Positions 26,767 to 36,102 of a DNA stretch of 64,000 nt are shown here, one piece after another. The stretch spans positions 204,489-268,488 of the forward strand of contig NZ_JAUSTW010000008.1 of assembly GCF_030813055.1 (NCBI RefSeq). Reading direction: 5' to 3'. The notes under the pieces were generated by a model. That model was not told the origin of the DNA and searched no databases. It saw only the letters and a program-made list of their open reading frames with translations. This DNA comes from Neobacillus ginsengisoli. GTDB taxonomy: Bacteria > Bacillota > Bacilli > Bacillales_B > DSM-18226. Position 1 is the stretch's first letter; each line of letters opens with the position of its first letter. A program made the position numbers and the translations under genes.

Positions 26767-27765
26767 TTAAAAAAGCATTTCTTCTTTTTCTTTTCCATAT
26801 TTTTTATTCTCTTTTTTCTCTTTTTCTTTTAATACATAGCTGAGTAAGTCTAGTACAATACGGGCTGCTACTTGTCCGGTCATGCCTGTTGGATCATACG
26901 GAGGGGCAACTTCTACTAAATCAAACCCGATGACTTCTCCTCTTTTGGAAATCCCTTCAAGCAATTCATTAACCTCATCGTAGAGGAGGCCGCCTGGAGA
27001 AGGTGTACCTGTTCCAGGCGCAATTGACGGATCGATTCCGTCAATATCAATCGTTACATAATATTTTTCGCCCGCAGGAATTAGCTCCAGCACTTCCTTA
27101 AGTCCCATCTTTTTCATCTGACGCGGTGATAGGATCACGCTGCCGTATGTTCTTGCTGCTTCGACGTCTTCTTTTTTGCTGCTGCTGATCCCGCGAATGC
27201 CAAACTGAAATATTTTCTGAACATGTTCCAGCTCAGATAAGCGGCGAATGCAATTTCCGTGACCATACCGCATTCCTGAGCGATGATCCGCCCAGTCTAA
27301 ATGAGCATCAATTTGAATCACATGAAACGGACCTATGTCTTTAAGTCCTTTTCCAACTGCTGCTGTGATGGAATGATCGCCGCCTAATACAACCGGCATA
27401 GCACCTTTGGAAATAATTTTTCGGATTGCTTCTTCTGTATTCTCATGGCACTGCATAATATCCCCGTGTACCATGTCTACATCACCGCAGTCGACGACTT
27501 TCCATTCAGGCCCAAGATACATAATATCGTTTTCAATATCATAAGCACCATCCAGACCGAAACTATATAATGTAGAACCTTCGCGGATTCCTCTAGGGCC
27601 CATTCTTGCTCCTGATTTCCATTGTGTACCCATGTCATTTGGCACCCCGATGACCGCTACATCTGCGTCAAGCTGGTTCAGGTTCGCACACATTGGGTAT
27701 TTTCCAAAAGTACAAATGCCTGTAAAAGGTAAATTTAAAAACTGTTTTTCATCACGATTAGACAT
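26767..27765 (-). CDS. Agmatinase/ureohydrolase family protein
   Basis: A 332-residue binuclear-metal amidinohydrolase that splits urea from a guanidino compound. Metal ligands are all present: GGDHS (His131), DAHLDWADH (Asp153, His155, Asp157) and TIDIDGIDP (Asp240, Asp242). The N-terminal block FTGICTFGKYPMC and GARMGPRGIREGS, with length over 300, fits the agmatinase/guanidinobutyrase/guanidinopropionase branch rather than arginase. A Lys/Glu-rich tail of about 20 residues is unusual. It is last in the operon permease-ALDH-alcohol dehydrogenase-ureohydrolase, 110 bases after the alcohol dehydrogenase. The substrate is unknown; because no arginine or agmatine genes flank it, a less common guanidino compound is likely. 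AAGGAGG ribosome site supports the start. Confidence 0.92.
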   Translation of the reverse strand: MSNRDEKQFLNLPFTGICTFGKYPMCANLNQLDADVAVIGVPNDMGTQWKSGARMGPRGIREGSTLYSFGLDGAYDIENDIMYLGPEWKVVDCGDVDMVHGDIMQCHENTEEAIRKIISKGAMPVVLGGDHSITAAVGKGLKDIGPFHVIQIDAHLDWADHRSGMRYGHGNCIRRLSELEHVQKIFQFGIRGISSSKKEDVEAARTYGSVILSPRQMKKMGLKEVLELIPAGEKYYVTIDIDGIDPSIAPGTGTPSPGGLLYDEVNELLEGISKRGEVIGFDLVEVAPPYDPTGMTGQVAARIVLDLLSYVLKEKEKKENKKYGKEKEEMLF

Positions 27766-27875
27766 TCATGCTGCCTCCTTCTAGATTTTCATCCTCACTT
27801 TTTCCTAATGTAAGGTTTTCTGCCGGTGGGCAAGTTCTTAACCAAGGATTTTAAATTTTGCTTCTATATACACAA

Positions 27876-29060
27876 TTAATTTTCAATTAAAGTTGTGGTT
27901 TTCACCTCATAAGTCTTTTGAAATAAATTCAGATAGTCTTCTTTTGTCAAATCTCTTGAATTCGCCTGTGTACACAAATGTTTAAAGGCTCCTTCGGCTA
28001 GGAAAGAGAAGTCTTTTGGATTTACATTGCCTAAATCTCGGAAGATAGGAATACCGATTTTATTTGCCAGCTCTTTTAACAACACAACACCTTCGTACGC
28101 CGTTTCTTCAACTGTTTTTCCTTCAGGATTTGCCCCAAGCTTGATTGCTACCATGGCGTGCTTTTCTGGATTTGAAGGAATATTAAATTCAAATACATGT
28201 GGAAGAAAAATAGAATTCGCCACTCCATGTGGAGTATCATAGAGTCCTCCAAGTGGTTCGGCCATCGCATGTACAGCCCCAAGATCCGTGTTATCAAAGG
28301 CGATACCTGCAACTAAACTGCCCAAAAGCATATTTTTCCTAGCCTCTAAATCATGCCCATTTTCTACTGCTAATGGAAGGTATTTGGCTATTAATTCAAT
28401 GGCATATAGTCCCAAAGCATCTGAAAGTGGTTGAGCAACTTTGCAGGTATAAGCTTCAATTGCATGTGTGAGTGCATCCATTCCTGTAGCTGCTGTAATC
28501 GATTTAGGTAATGTTAACGTCAATTCAGGATCGACAAGTGCCAGTTTAGGAGCGATTTTCAAATCTAGTATCGCATCCTTCTGTTTCGTCACGGTATCGG
28601 TAATGACAGAACCTCTTGTAACTTCACTACCGGTACCTGAAGTTGTCGGAATACAAATTAGTGGAGGGATTTCTCGTTCTAGTAAATTTACGCCGTAACG
28701 TTCTCTTAGCTCTCCTCCATGTGTAAAAAGTGTCCCAATTGCTTTGGCTGTATCCATTGAACTTCCGCCGCCGAGACCAATTAAAAGATCGATGTTCTCG
28801 TTTTTAAACTGTTGATAAGCACTCTCACAATCTACATCTTTTGGATTAGGTGATATTTCATCATAAACAATATAATTTACACCTTCTTGATCTAATGACT
28901 GTGTGATTTTTTCCAAAATTCCTGTTTGTGCAAGTCCTTTATCGGTAATAATTAGGGCTTTATTTCCACCTAATTCTTTAGCCCTTTTCCCAATATTCTT
29001 TACTTTTCCATTCCCAAACTCTATAGAGGTAGGCAGATTAAAATGAAAGTCCCATAACAT
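27876..29060 (-). CDS. Iron-containing (type III) alcohol dehydrogenase
   Basis: A 394-residue NAD(P)-dependent alcohol dehydrogenase. The cofactor motif GGGSSMD is at 97-103 and the iron ligands are Asp195, His199, His264 and His278 (GMDALTHAIEAY, GAVHAMAEPLGGLYDTPHG). It would interconvert an alcohol and the aldehyde used by the ALDH gene just upstream (62-base gap). The ALDH/type III ADH pair recalls B. subtilis gbsA-gbsB (choline to glycine betaine), but the ureohydrolase and APC permease in the same operon argue for an amino- or guanidino-alcohol pathway. Good AAAGGAGG ribosome site. Reaction class is secure, substrate open. Confidence 0.92.
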   Translation of the reverse strand: MLWDFHFNLPTSIEFGNGKVKNIGKRAKELGGNKALIITDKGLAQTGILEKITQSLDQEGVNYIVYDEISPNPKDVDCESAYQQFKNENIDLLIGLGGGSSMDTAKAIGTLFTHGGELRERYGVNLLEREIPPLICIPTTSGTGSEVTRGSVITDTVTKQKDAILDLKIAPKLALVDPELTLTLPKSITAATGMDALTHAIEAYTCKVAQPLSDALGLYAIELIAKYLPLAVENGHDLEARKNMLLGSLVAGIAFDNTDLGAVHAMAEPLGGLYDTPHGVANSIFLPHVFEFNIPSNPEKHAMVAIKLGANPEGKTVEETAYEGVVLLKELANKIGIPIFRDLGNVNPKDFSFLAEGAFKHLCTQANSRDLTKEDYLNLFQKTYEVKTTTLIEN

Positions 29061-29122
29061 AATGAATTCCTCCTTTATTTTTTGAATATTTTGAATTTAA
29101 TGTCGATATTTTCTATATTTAA

Positions 29123-30595
29123 TTAATTGCTAAACCATTCAGTTGGCTTAACATCTAAATTAATATTGATTTGTTTTACCTCAGTAAACGTATCCAAACC
29201 AAAGGTTCCTAACCCGCGGCCAATCCCGCTCTGCTTATAACCTCCCCACGGTGCTTCATTATAGGCGAGGTTATAAGCATTAACATAGGTAATTCCGGCT
29301 CTTACTTTTTTAATAACCCTCAAAGCTTTGGCGCCATCTTGTGAAAAAACACCTGCTGCAAGCCCGTATGAAGTATCATTTGCCAGCTGGATTGCTTCCG
29401 CCTCATCTTTAAACTTTTGAACGACAAGAACTGGTCCAAAAATTTCTTCCTGAACAATTCTCATGTCAGGTCTGGTGTCAACAAATATTGTTGGCTCAAA
29501 GAAATAACCATTTTCAAGCCCGTTGCTTGTAATACGGTTGCCACCGCAAGCTAATGTAGCCCCTTCGTCTAAGCCAATTTGAATATATTCAAGGATCTTC
29601 TTCAAATGGCCTTCACTTACAAGCGGACCCATCTCGGTAGACGAATCATCCCCAGGGCCAACCTGAATCTTTTTCGCTCTTTCTACCAATCTAGCAATGA
29701 ATTTATCATGAATACTCTCTTCTAACAGTAAACGGGATCCCGCATTACATACTTGGCCGGCATTGGTAAAAATTCCATTCAAAGTATAATCGATGGCTGT
29801 CTCAAAATCTGCGTCAGCGAAAACAATATTTGGCGACTTGCCGCCTAGTTCGAGTGAAATGTTTTTAATATTTCCTGTTGCTGAATTCATGATGCTTCTA
29901 CCCGTTGCTGTACTACCTGTAAAAGAAATCAGATCCACCTTTTGGCTTTCCGCTATTTCATTTCCTACTGTTGAACCACCTCCTAAAACTAGATTTGCAA
30001 CACCAGCTGGTATCCCCACTTCTTCCATGATCTCAAATAATTTGTAAGTGGTGACCGGAGTGATTTCAGCTGGTTTAAATACAAGTGTATTTCCCGCAGC
30101 AAGCGCAGGGGCTATTTTCCATGCTCCCGTCAACAATGGAAAATTCCATGGAGCAATAAGTCCGCATACACCGACAGGTTCCCGAATAACCATGGCTTGT
30201 ACAGGATCGGCAACAGAATACGTTTGCCCATTTGGCTTTGTCACTAACCCAGCATAGTATCGAAAGCAATTCACGGTATCAGCAATATCAAACTCTGATT
30301 CTTTAAGGGGTTTTCCCGTATTCTCTGTTTCAAGTTTGCTAAGCTCGGCTGCCTTTTCTTCAATCTTATCCGCTATTTTAAATAAGTAGGTTGCACGTTC
30401 AGATGCCGGTAAGTCTGACCAAATTCCGGAGTCAAAAGCTGTTCGTGCTGCATTAATCGCCATTTGGGCTTCTTCTCTACTTCCCTGCGGAGCCTCAGCC
30501 ATGATTTTACCGATTGCAGGATTCACAACATGACTCTTATCTCCTCTTAATGAATCCATCCATTCACCATTAATAAACATTTTCAACTTCAGCAT
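29123..30595 (-). CDS. Aldehyde dehydrogenase, betaine-aldehyde-dehydrogenase-like
   Basis: A 490-residue ALDH with Asn151 (APWNFP), Glu249 (SLELGGKS), Cys283 (GQVCNAGSR), the EEIFGPV motif and a C-terminal NEAPWGGYKQSGIGR typical of amino-aldehyde dehydrogenases (betaine aldehyde, aminobutyraldehyde, guanidinobutyraldehyde types). It oxidises an omega-amino or quaternary aldehyde to the acid with NAD(P)+. It follows the APC permease by 26 bases and precedes the iron alcohol dehydrogenase in one operon. If the substrate is a guanidino-aldehyde, the acid product would feed the ureohydrolase at the operon's end; this order of steps is inference. GGAGG precedes the ATG. Confidence 0.92.
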   Translation of the reverse strand: MLKLKMFINGEWMDSLRGDKSHVVNPAIGKIMAEAPQGSREEAQMAINAARTAFDSGIWSDLPASERATYLFKIADKIEEKAAELSKLETENTGKPLKESEFDIADTVNCFRYYAGLVTKPNGQTYSVADPVQAMVIREPVGVCGLIAPWNFPLLTGAWKIAPALAAGNTLVFKPAEITPVTTYKLFEIMEEVGIPAGVANLVLGGGSTVGNEIAESQKVDLISFTGSTATGRSIMNSATGNIKNISLELGGKSPNIVFADADFETAIDYTLNGIFTNAGQVCNAGSRLLLEESIHDKFIARLVERAKKIQVGPGDDSSTEMGPLVSEGHLKKILEYIQIGLDEGATLACGGNRITSNGLENGYFFEPTIFVDTRPDMRIVQEEIFGPVLVVQKFKDEAEAIQLANDTSYGLAAGVFSQDGAKALRVIKKVRAGITYVNAYNLAYNEAPWGGYKQSGIGRGLGTFGLDTFTEVKQININLDVKPTEWFSN

Positions 30596-30621
30596 TTTTA
30601 CAAACCTCCAGTTTGTTATTT

Positions 30622-32010
30622 TTACCTTACATGTTGAGGGATAACCTCTCGATCAATGTCTTGGACATTTTGTGGAATCATTTCTTTATCAAAATGAAAC
30701 TCAGGAAGTGGTTGGCGGAACCATTTCGTCATATAGACAAGATAAATCAAGCCGCATGCCATCCAGATGCCCCCGAGAATCAACGCATCCATTTCTAAAT
30801 GCGACCATAACCATATCGTAAACGCTGCGCCAATGAGTGGTAATAATAGGTACCGAATGCAATCCATAAAAGAACGCTTATGATTTCTGATAAAATAATG
30901 GGCGATAACAGATAGATTTACAGATGTAAATGCAATTAACGCTCCAAAATTGATAAACTTAATAACTTGTTCTAGGGTTAATAGAATTGCGAGTAAAGAA
31001 ACTGCGCCAATCACAATAATGCCAAGTGACGGTGTTTTAAATTTAGGATGAATGTATCCAAATATATTTTTGGGTAATACGGAATCTCGTCCCATCGCAT
31101 ATAACACTCGCGATGCGCTTGTGATTGAAGCGATTCCTGAAGAGAAATTACCAATAATCACTGCTGTAATAAAAATGGACTTAAATAAATTTCCTCCGAC
31201 AAGCACTGCAATTTCAAGGGCTGCAGAATCAGCATGTTTGAATGAAATGCCCGGATTCACCAATTGTGCTAAGTAAGATGAGCCAATATACAAAACTCCG
31301 ATAAACAATAGCATGATAATAATGGCTCTTGGAATCGTTTTTTCGGGATTGATTGTTTCCTCTGATAAAGTGGTGAGTGAGTCAAAGCCAAGAAAACTAA
31401 AACAAAGAATGGTAGCACCTGCCAAAATATCGGACATGGAAACATTTGCATCAAACAATGGCTTAATTGAGAAAAGACTACCCGTCCCTACTCCTTCTGA
31501 TAAACTTTTGAAGGATAATATCCAGAAAAGGCAAACAAAAATGACTTGAGCAATAACAAAAATTTTACTAGTTATTGCTGATATCTCCACACCTAGTATG
31601 CTCGGAGATACTATGCTTGCAGTCAACACAATTACCCACACATAATGCGGGATTCCAGGAAATACAGCACTTAAAAAGACAGTGGACATCAAGCAGGTAA
31701 CCATAGGCGTTAATATATAATCAAGCATAATCGTCCAACCGACAATGAACCCAACCTCAGAATTAATAGATTTTTGCGTAAAGGAATAGGCTGAACCTGA
31801 GATCGGGTAGGCTTTCGCCATCTTGCCATAGCTGAGAGCTGTAAAAATTATTGCTAGAAAAGCAATAATGTATGCAGTCGTAATAACACCTCTTGAGGTA
31901 ACGACAGCAATTCCATAGGTATTAAAAAACACCATGGGGTTATTCCATGCAATCCCTAAAAAAACAACCTGTGACAAAGTAAGTGTTCTTGCAAGCGCTT
32001 TCTGTTTCAT
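30622..32010 (-). CDS. APC superfamily amino acid/polyamine permease
   Basis: A 462-residue inner-membrane protein with 12 predicted helices. The first helix region (LTLSQVVFLGIAWNNPMVFFNTYGI), KAYPISGSAYSFTQKSINSEVGFIVGW and the mid-protein FDSLTTLSEETINPEKTIPRAI are characteristic of amino acid-polyamine-organocation carriers, including putrescine/GABA-type importers. As the first gene downstream of the MerR-type promoter it should bring in the compound degraded by the ALDH, alcohol dehydrogenase and ureohydrolase that follow. GGAGGGAG ribosome site before the ATG. Substrate inferred only in general terms (amine or amino acid). Confidence 0.9.
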   Translation of the reverse strand: MKQKALARTLTLSQVVFLGIAWNNPMVFFNTYGIAVVTSRGVITTAYIIAFLAIIFTALSYGKMAKAYPISGSAYSFTQKSINSEVGFIVGWTIMLDYILTPMVTCLMSTVFLSAVFPGIPHYVWVIVLTASIVSPSILGVEISAITSKIFVIAQVIFVCLFWILSFKSLSEGVGTGSLFSIKPLFDANVSMSDILAGATILCFSFLGFDSLTTLSEETINPEKTIPRAIIIMLLFIGVLYIGSSYLAQLVNPGISFKHADSAALEIAVLVGGNLFKSIFITAVIIGNFSSGIASITSASRVLYAMGRDSVLPKNIFGYIHPKFKTPSLGIIVIGAVSLLAILLTLEQVIKFINFGALIAFTSVNLSVIAHYFIRNHKRSFMDCIRYLLLPLIGAAFTIWLWSHLEMDALILGGIWMACGLIYLVYMTKWFRQPLPEFHFDKEMIPQNVQDIDREVIPQHVR

Positions 32011-32073
32011 AACTCAACTCCCTCCATTTTAATAAATTTAATTCTTAGATGATTTAGAAGATTTCGTATTTTC

Positions 32074-32104
32074 ATTGTAAACCTTGTTGTTACACAAAGG
32101 TCAA
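32074..32104 (-). promoter_or_regulatory. MerR-type promoter with 19-bp spacer and operator
   Basis: On the minus strand TTGACC (32104-32099) and TACAAT (32079-32074) are separated by exactly 19 bases. The spacer region holds an imperfect inverted repeat, ACCTTTGT and ACAAGGT. Overlong spacers with a central dyad are the mark of promoters remodelled by MerR activators; the divergent gene encodes one. TSS expected near 32067, 57 bases before the permease ATG. Confidence 0.8.
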
Positions 32105-32129
32105 TAGGTGTATTATATTTTTTAGGGGG

Positions 32130-32972
32130 GTGATTTCACTGAAAATAAAGGAAAAATTAACCATTGGTGAAATAGCGAGGTTACGAGGGGTAACGACGGA
32201 GACCTTACGCCACTATGATCGGATTGACCTATTCAAACCGCAATATGTCGATCCTGATTCGGGGTATCGCTACTATTCTATTTTTCAATATGAAGTTTTA
32301 GGGACCATTAAAGAGTTGCGGCAACTTGGGATGAGTACGGACGAAATAAAGGATTATTTTAATGAACGTAATTTTAATAAGTCCTTGGATATTCTGAAAA
32401 CCAAGCATACGGAACTTGTGTCAAAACTGAACGAGTTACATGACTTGGAGGAAAATATTCGGGGGAAAATTGGATACTTGGAGAATGTAGCGAAAGAAAA
32501 AGAACTTCAATCGGTGTTTTTCCGCGAAATAGGAAGAAGGAAGTTAATTACCTTAAATGAAAAAATAAATAATAATTTGGAACTCAGTTATGGTGTTATA
32601 AGGTTAGAGAATATGCTCACCGAGAAGACACCAATTCTGGCTAGTAATAGACTAGGCATTATCATCCAGGAAGCGGATCTTAGAGCGAAACGCTTTGAAG
32701 AACCATCCATTATTTTTGTAGTGGCAAAAAATAAAGAAAAAATACCAAAACAGTGTCAAATGACGGTTCCTGCCGGGTTATTTGCGTGTATTCGTTATAA
32801 CGGGGAATTATTATGGAATCGAAGCGAAAGTTTGAGTAAGATATTGGAATATCTTGATGAAACCGGATATCACATAACTGGCGATGCGCTGCAAATTATG
32901 CACGTCGATATTACAATCACAGATAAACCAAATGAGATTACATTCGAAATTCAAGTTCCAGTTCAAATTTAG
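32130..32972 (+). CDS. MerR family transcriptional regulator
   Basis: A MerR winged helix-turn-helix (LTIGEIARLRGVTTETLRHYD...GYRYYSIFQYEVLGTIKELRQLGMSTDEI, about residues 10-75), a dimerisation coiled coil (about 80-125) and a C-terminal effector-binding domain of the BmrR/GyrI type (about 130-280). It is divergent from the permease/ALDH/ADH/ureohydrolase operon and faces a 19-bp-spacer promoter, so it should activate that operon on binding a ligand. The start is unusual: GGGGGGTGAT is a near-perfect extended ribosome site, which places the best-spaced initiation codon at CTG 32139 rather than the GTG at 32130 buried in the site. I give the GTG coordinate conventionally. Confidence 0.9.
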   Translation: MISLKIKEKLTIGEIARLRGVTTETLRHYDRIDLFKPQYVDPDSGYRYYSIFQYEVLGTIKELRQLGMSTDEIKDYFNERNFNKSLDILKTKHTELVSKLNELHDLEENIRGKIGYLENVAKEKELQSVFFREIGRRKLITLNEKINNNLELSYGVIRLENMLTEKTPILASNRLGIIIQEADLRAKRFEEPSIIFVVAKNKEKIPKQCQMTVPAGLFACIRYNGELLWNRSESLSKILEYLDETGYHITGDALQIMHVDITITDKPNEITFEIQVPVQI

Positions 32973-32977
32973 GGACG

Positions 32978-33004
32978 GGGGGACAGGAACCTCGTCCCGT
33001 TAGC
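32978..33004. repeat. GGGAC...GTCCC hairpin
   Basis: GGGACGGGG pairs with CCTCGTCCC just after the MerR gene stop. No strong T-tract follows. Similar GGGACRG...GTCCC hairpins are common intergenic repeats in Bacillus genomes. Confidence 0.45.
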
Positions 33005-33168
33005 TTAAATTTGCCTTCATTCTAAAAATGAATAATAATACAGGATACAGAAAAAGAGTTTAAATGAAACAATTCAACTTATTTTAATTATCCAGATCTC
33101 ACGATATGGAGTGCAATACTTTGGCTAAACAGCATAAATGACTCTCAATTTAAAACGAAGTTCCTACC

Positions 33169-33363
33169 CTATAACGCCAAACTATTGACCCATTTATAAA
33201 TTGAAGTAAGTAAAATAACAAGTCCAAAAACAAGCAGCATGATATGAACGAAGTTAACTGTACGCTTTTGTTTTTGGTCAAAAAAATTCCATATCCAAAC
33301 AATAGATAACATGATACTAGCGACATCTGGTGTTTGCGAAGTTCCTACCAATAATCTCACCAC
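33169..33363 (-). CDS. Small two-helix membrane protein
   Basis: Sixty-four codons with two hydrophobic helices (ASIMLSIVWIWNFF and VHIMLLVFGLVILLTSIY) separated by a basic DQKQKRT loop. The GTG start has a modest GGTCCTGG leader. No family recognised and no neighbours in operon. Plausible but unproven. Confidence 0.4.
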   Translation of the reverse strand: MVRLLVGTSQTPDVASIMLSIVWIWNFFDQKQKRTVNFVHIMLLVFGLVILLTSIYKWVNSLAL

Positions 33364-33576
33364 CCAGGACCATTGTTAAAAAACAAAGTTTCGAAAATAT
33401 CCTCTTTTTTTCTTCCTAATCTCCACTAGAAGAGATCTTTAAGTCAGTACCATCATTTATAATCTATCAACAGTTAGAAACATTTAAAGCATTTATGAAA
33501 TGCGAAAAATACTAGGTTACTTCCGTGACAATATGTAAAAGATTTCCTCACACGATAACATCCTTAAGAAATCAAC

Positions 33577-34446
33577 TCATGCAAATACAATTGTTTTATT
33601 ACCATGAACAAGTACTTTATCATGAACATGCCAGGAAACAGCTTCGGCAAGAACCTTTTTTTCAACATGACGTCCTGCAATCTTTAAATCCTCTTCTGTA
33701 TAGCGATGATTAATCCTCTGTACGTCTTGTTCAATAATTGGTCCTTCATCTAGATCATTGGTTACATAATGTGCAGTTGCCCCAATTAACTTCACTCCAC
33801 GGTTAAAGGCTCTCACATAAGGATTCGCTCCAACAAATGCTGGTAAGAACGAGTGATGGATGTTAATGATTTGATTTGGATACTTAGAAATAAAATTTGG
33901 GGAGAGAATTTGCATATATCTCGCCAGGACAATAAAGTCTATTTCCCCTTTCAATAGTTCTAATGCTTTTTGTTCGGCATGTTCCTTTGTTTCTTTAGAC
34001 ATTGGAATATGATAAAAAGGGATTCCGTAACTCTCAACTTCTTCTTTTAAATCAACATGATTACTTATCACCATTGGAATCTCCACTGGAATTTCCTTTG
34101 ACTTCCATCTCCAAATAAGCTCCAAGATACAATGATTCATTTTTGAAACAAAGATGGCCATTCTCTTTCTTTTTTCGTTACTGTTTAACTGCCAGTCCAG
34201 AGCATAATCCCGGCCCAAGGCAGGTAGATCTTGTTCAAGCTTTTCAAATGAAGAATCGAAGTCTTCCAAATCAAATTCAATCCGCATAAAAAATATACCT
34301 GCTTGTGGATCAGTTGTATGTTGGTCAAAATGTACAATGTTAGCATTATGTTCTAATAAAAAATTAGTTACAGTGGAAATAATACCAGGCTTTTCAGGAC
34401 AAGAAATTAATAATCTGGCACGGCTAACAGTTCCTTTTTTATACAA
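33577..34446 (-). CDS. purU: Formyltetrahydrofolate deformylase
   Basis: A 289-residue two-domain enzyme: an N-terminal ACT domain (ARLLISCPEKPGIISTVTNFL, about 8-90) and a formyltransferase-type hydrolase domain (about 95-285) with the HHSFLPAFVGANPY loop and GATAHYVTNDLDEGPIIEQ, where the catalytic His and Asp lie. It hydrolyses 10-formyl-THF to formate and THF. TTG start with GGAGG seven bases upstream. It is the last gene on the glycine-cleavage cluster strand, 146 bases after lpdA. Deformylation would return free THF when glycine cleavage loads the pool with C1 units, so its presence here fits the catabolic purpose of the cluster. Confidence 0.92.
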   Translation of the reverse strand: MYKKGTVSRARLLISCPEKPGIISTVTNFLLEHNANIVHFDQHTTDPQAGIFFMRIEFDLEDFDSSFEKLEQDLPALGRDYALDWQLNSNEKRKRMAIFVSKMNHCILELIWRWKSKEIPVEIPMVISNHVDLKEEVESYGIPFYHIPMSKETKEHAEQKALELLKGEIDFIVLARYMQILSPNFISKYPNQIINIHHSFLPAFVGANPYVRAFNRGVKLIGATAHYVTNDLDEGPIIEQDVQRINHRYTEEDLKIAGRHVEKKVLAEAVSWHVHDKVLVHGNKTIVFA

Positions 34447-34592
34447 GGCACTTCCTCCATTCTTTGGATAGCACTTAAAATTATTAAATGATTTAATATA
34501 GTATTAAAATCATTTGAATAAATACGTATAAGAAGTTAGTTTTAATTGAGTTCTACTGATGACATTATTAAATGCGGGATATTTTTATTTTA

Positions 34593-35993
34593 TTATGCAT
34601 GAATTTCCTTACCTTCAACTGCCAATGCTGCTTCTCCAATTGCTTCGGCTAATGTCGGATGAGGGTGAATTGTATGTGCAATATCCATTGCTGTTGTATT
34701 TAATACTTGCGCAAGACCCACTTCTGTAATCATATCGGTTACGTGCGGTCCAACCATATGTGCTCCTAAAAGCTTATTAGACCCTTCTTCAACAACAAGT
34801 TTGACAAATCCATCTGATTCACCAAAAACAAGAGCCTTTCCAATCGCACGGAATGAGAATTTACCTGTTTTTACTTGATACCCTTTCTCCTTTGCTTCAT
34901 CTTCTGTAAGTCCCACACTTGCTACTTCTGGACTGCAGTATACACATTTTGGAACAAGAGTTGGATCAAGTGGTGCTGGCTCTTGTCCTGCAATATGTTC
35001 AACAGCAATGATTCCTTCGTGTGAGGCAACATGGGCAAGCTGCAAGCCGCCAATGACATCGCCAATTGCATAAATGTTCGGTTCTTTTGTTTGATAGAAA
35101 TCATTTGTTTTAATAAAAATACCATTCAGTTCAATGTCCGTTTTCTCAAGCCCAATTCCTTCTGTGTTTGGCAATCTCCCTACGGATACTAAAAGCTTAT
35201 CTGCAGAAAATGACGTCTCTTTCCCTTTATGCTCTGCCTTTATCGAAACACCATCACCTTTTTCAAGCGTTTCCGAGAGCACTTTTGCTCCAGTAACGAT
35301 TTTTACGCCTTTTTTCTTTAGTAAGCGCTGGATTTCTTTTGAAACATCTTTATCTTCTGTTGGTAAAATACGATCAGCATATTCGATTACTGTAACCTGT
35401 GTACCGAAGTCCACGAGCATCGATGCCCATTCAATTCCAATCACTCCACCGCCAACAATGATAATCGAATTTGGAAGTGTTTCCATTTCCAGGGCTTCAT
35501 TTGATGTCATCACATACTTTTCATCTGCCTCTAATCCATAGAATGTTCTTGGCCGGGATCCTGTCGCAATTAAAATATTCCGCGGGCTTACAATGATTTC
35601 TCCCCCATTATTGTTCAATTCAACTAAAACATCTTTTGACTCCAAGATACTGCCTTTCCCATCATAAACATCAATTTTTCCTTTTTGCATTAAATGTTGG
35701 ATACCTTTAAAAAGATGATTCTTAATTTCTTCTTTCCGAGACTGTACTTTTGAAAAATCAAGGCCAACTTCTGGGGCAATAACACCATATCGATCCGCAT
35801 TTTTTGTTTGAGCATATAATTCTGCACTTCTTAATAAGGTTTTTGTTGGAATACACCCGACATGAAGGCATGTTCCGCCGATTTTCCATTTTTCAACAAC
35901 CGCTACTTTTAAACCTAATTGAGATGCGCGAATGGCAGCAACGTAGCCTCCTGGTCCACCGCCGATAATAACCACATCATATTCTTTCGTCAT
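34593..35993 (-). CDS. lpdA: Dihydrolipoyl dehydrogenase (E3/L-protein)
   Basis: A 466-residue FAD flavoprotein disulfide oxidoreductase. FAD-binding GGGPGGY at 11-17, redox-active disulfide Cys42/Cys47 in GGTCLHVGCIPTK, NAD-binding GGGVIGIE, second FAD motif YAIGDV, and the C-terminal HPHPTLAEAIGEAAL with the catalytic His of the partner subunit. It reoxidises dihydrolipoyl-GcvH with NAD+. The cell will have other E3 genes for pyruvate dehydrogenase; this one lies in the glycine cluster after the HesB-like gene and is probably dedicated to glycine cleavage. AAAAGGAGG ribosome site before the ATG. Confidence 0.95.
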   Translation of the reverse strand: MTKEYDVVIIGGGPGGYVAAIRASQLGLKVAVVEKWKIGGTCLHVGCIPTKTLLRSAELYAQTKNADRYGVIAPEVGLDFSKVQSRKEEIKNHLFKGIQHLMQKGKIDVYDGKGSILESKDVLVELNNNGGEIIVSPRNILIATGSRPRTFYGLEADEKYVMTSNEALEMETLPNSIIIVGGGVIGIEWASMLVDFGTQVTVIEYADRILPTEDKDVSKEIQRLLKKKGVKIVTGAKVLSETLEKGDGVSIKAEHKGKETSFSADKLLVSVGRLPNTEGIGLEKTDIELNGIFIKTNDFYQTKEPNIYAIGDVIGGLQLAHVASHEGIIAVEHIAGQEPAPLDPTLVPKCVYCSPEVASVGLTEDEAKEKGYQVKTGKFSFRAIGKALVFGESDGFVKLVVEEGSNKLLGAHMVGPHVTDMITEVGLAQVLNTTAMDIAHTIHPHPTLAEAIGEAALAVEGKEIHA

Positions 35994-36102
35994 CTTAGAA
36001 CCTCCTTTTCAAATATTAACTATACCTATAGTAATACTTAGATTTATGAGTAATAAAAACTGAGTGATGTACATAGGATTTTTAGACGTCATTTGGATAC
36101 CG

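Noticed and set aside
30622..32010. Glycine-betaine synthesis (gbsAB) as the function of the ALDH/ADH pair
   Set aside because: The pair is similar in type, but the ureohydrolase, APC permease and MerR regulator (instead of GbsR and choline Opu carriers) do not fit osmoprotectant synthesis.
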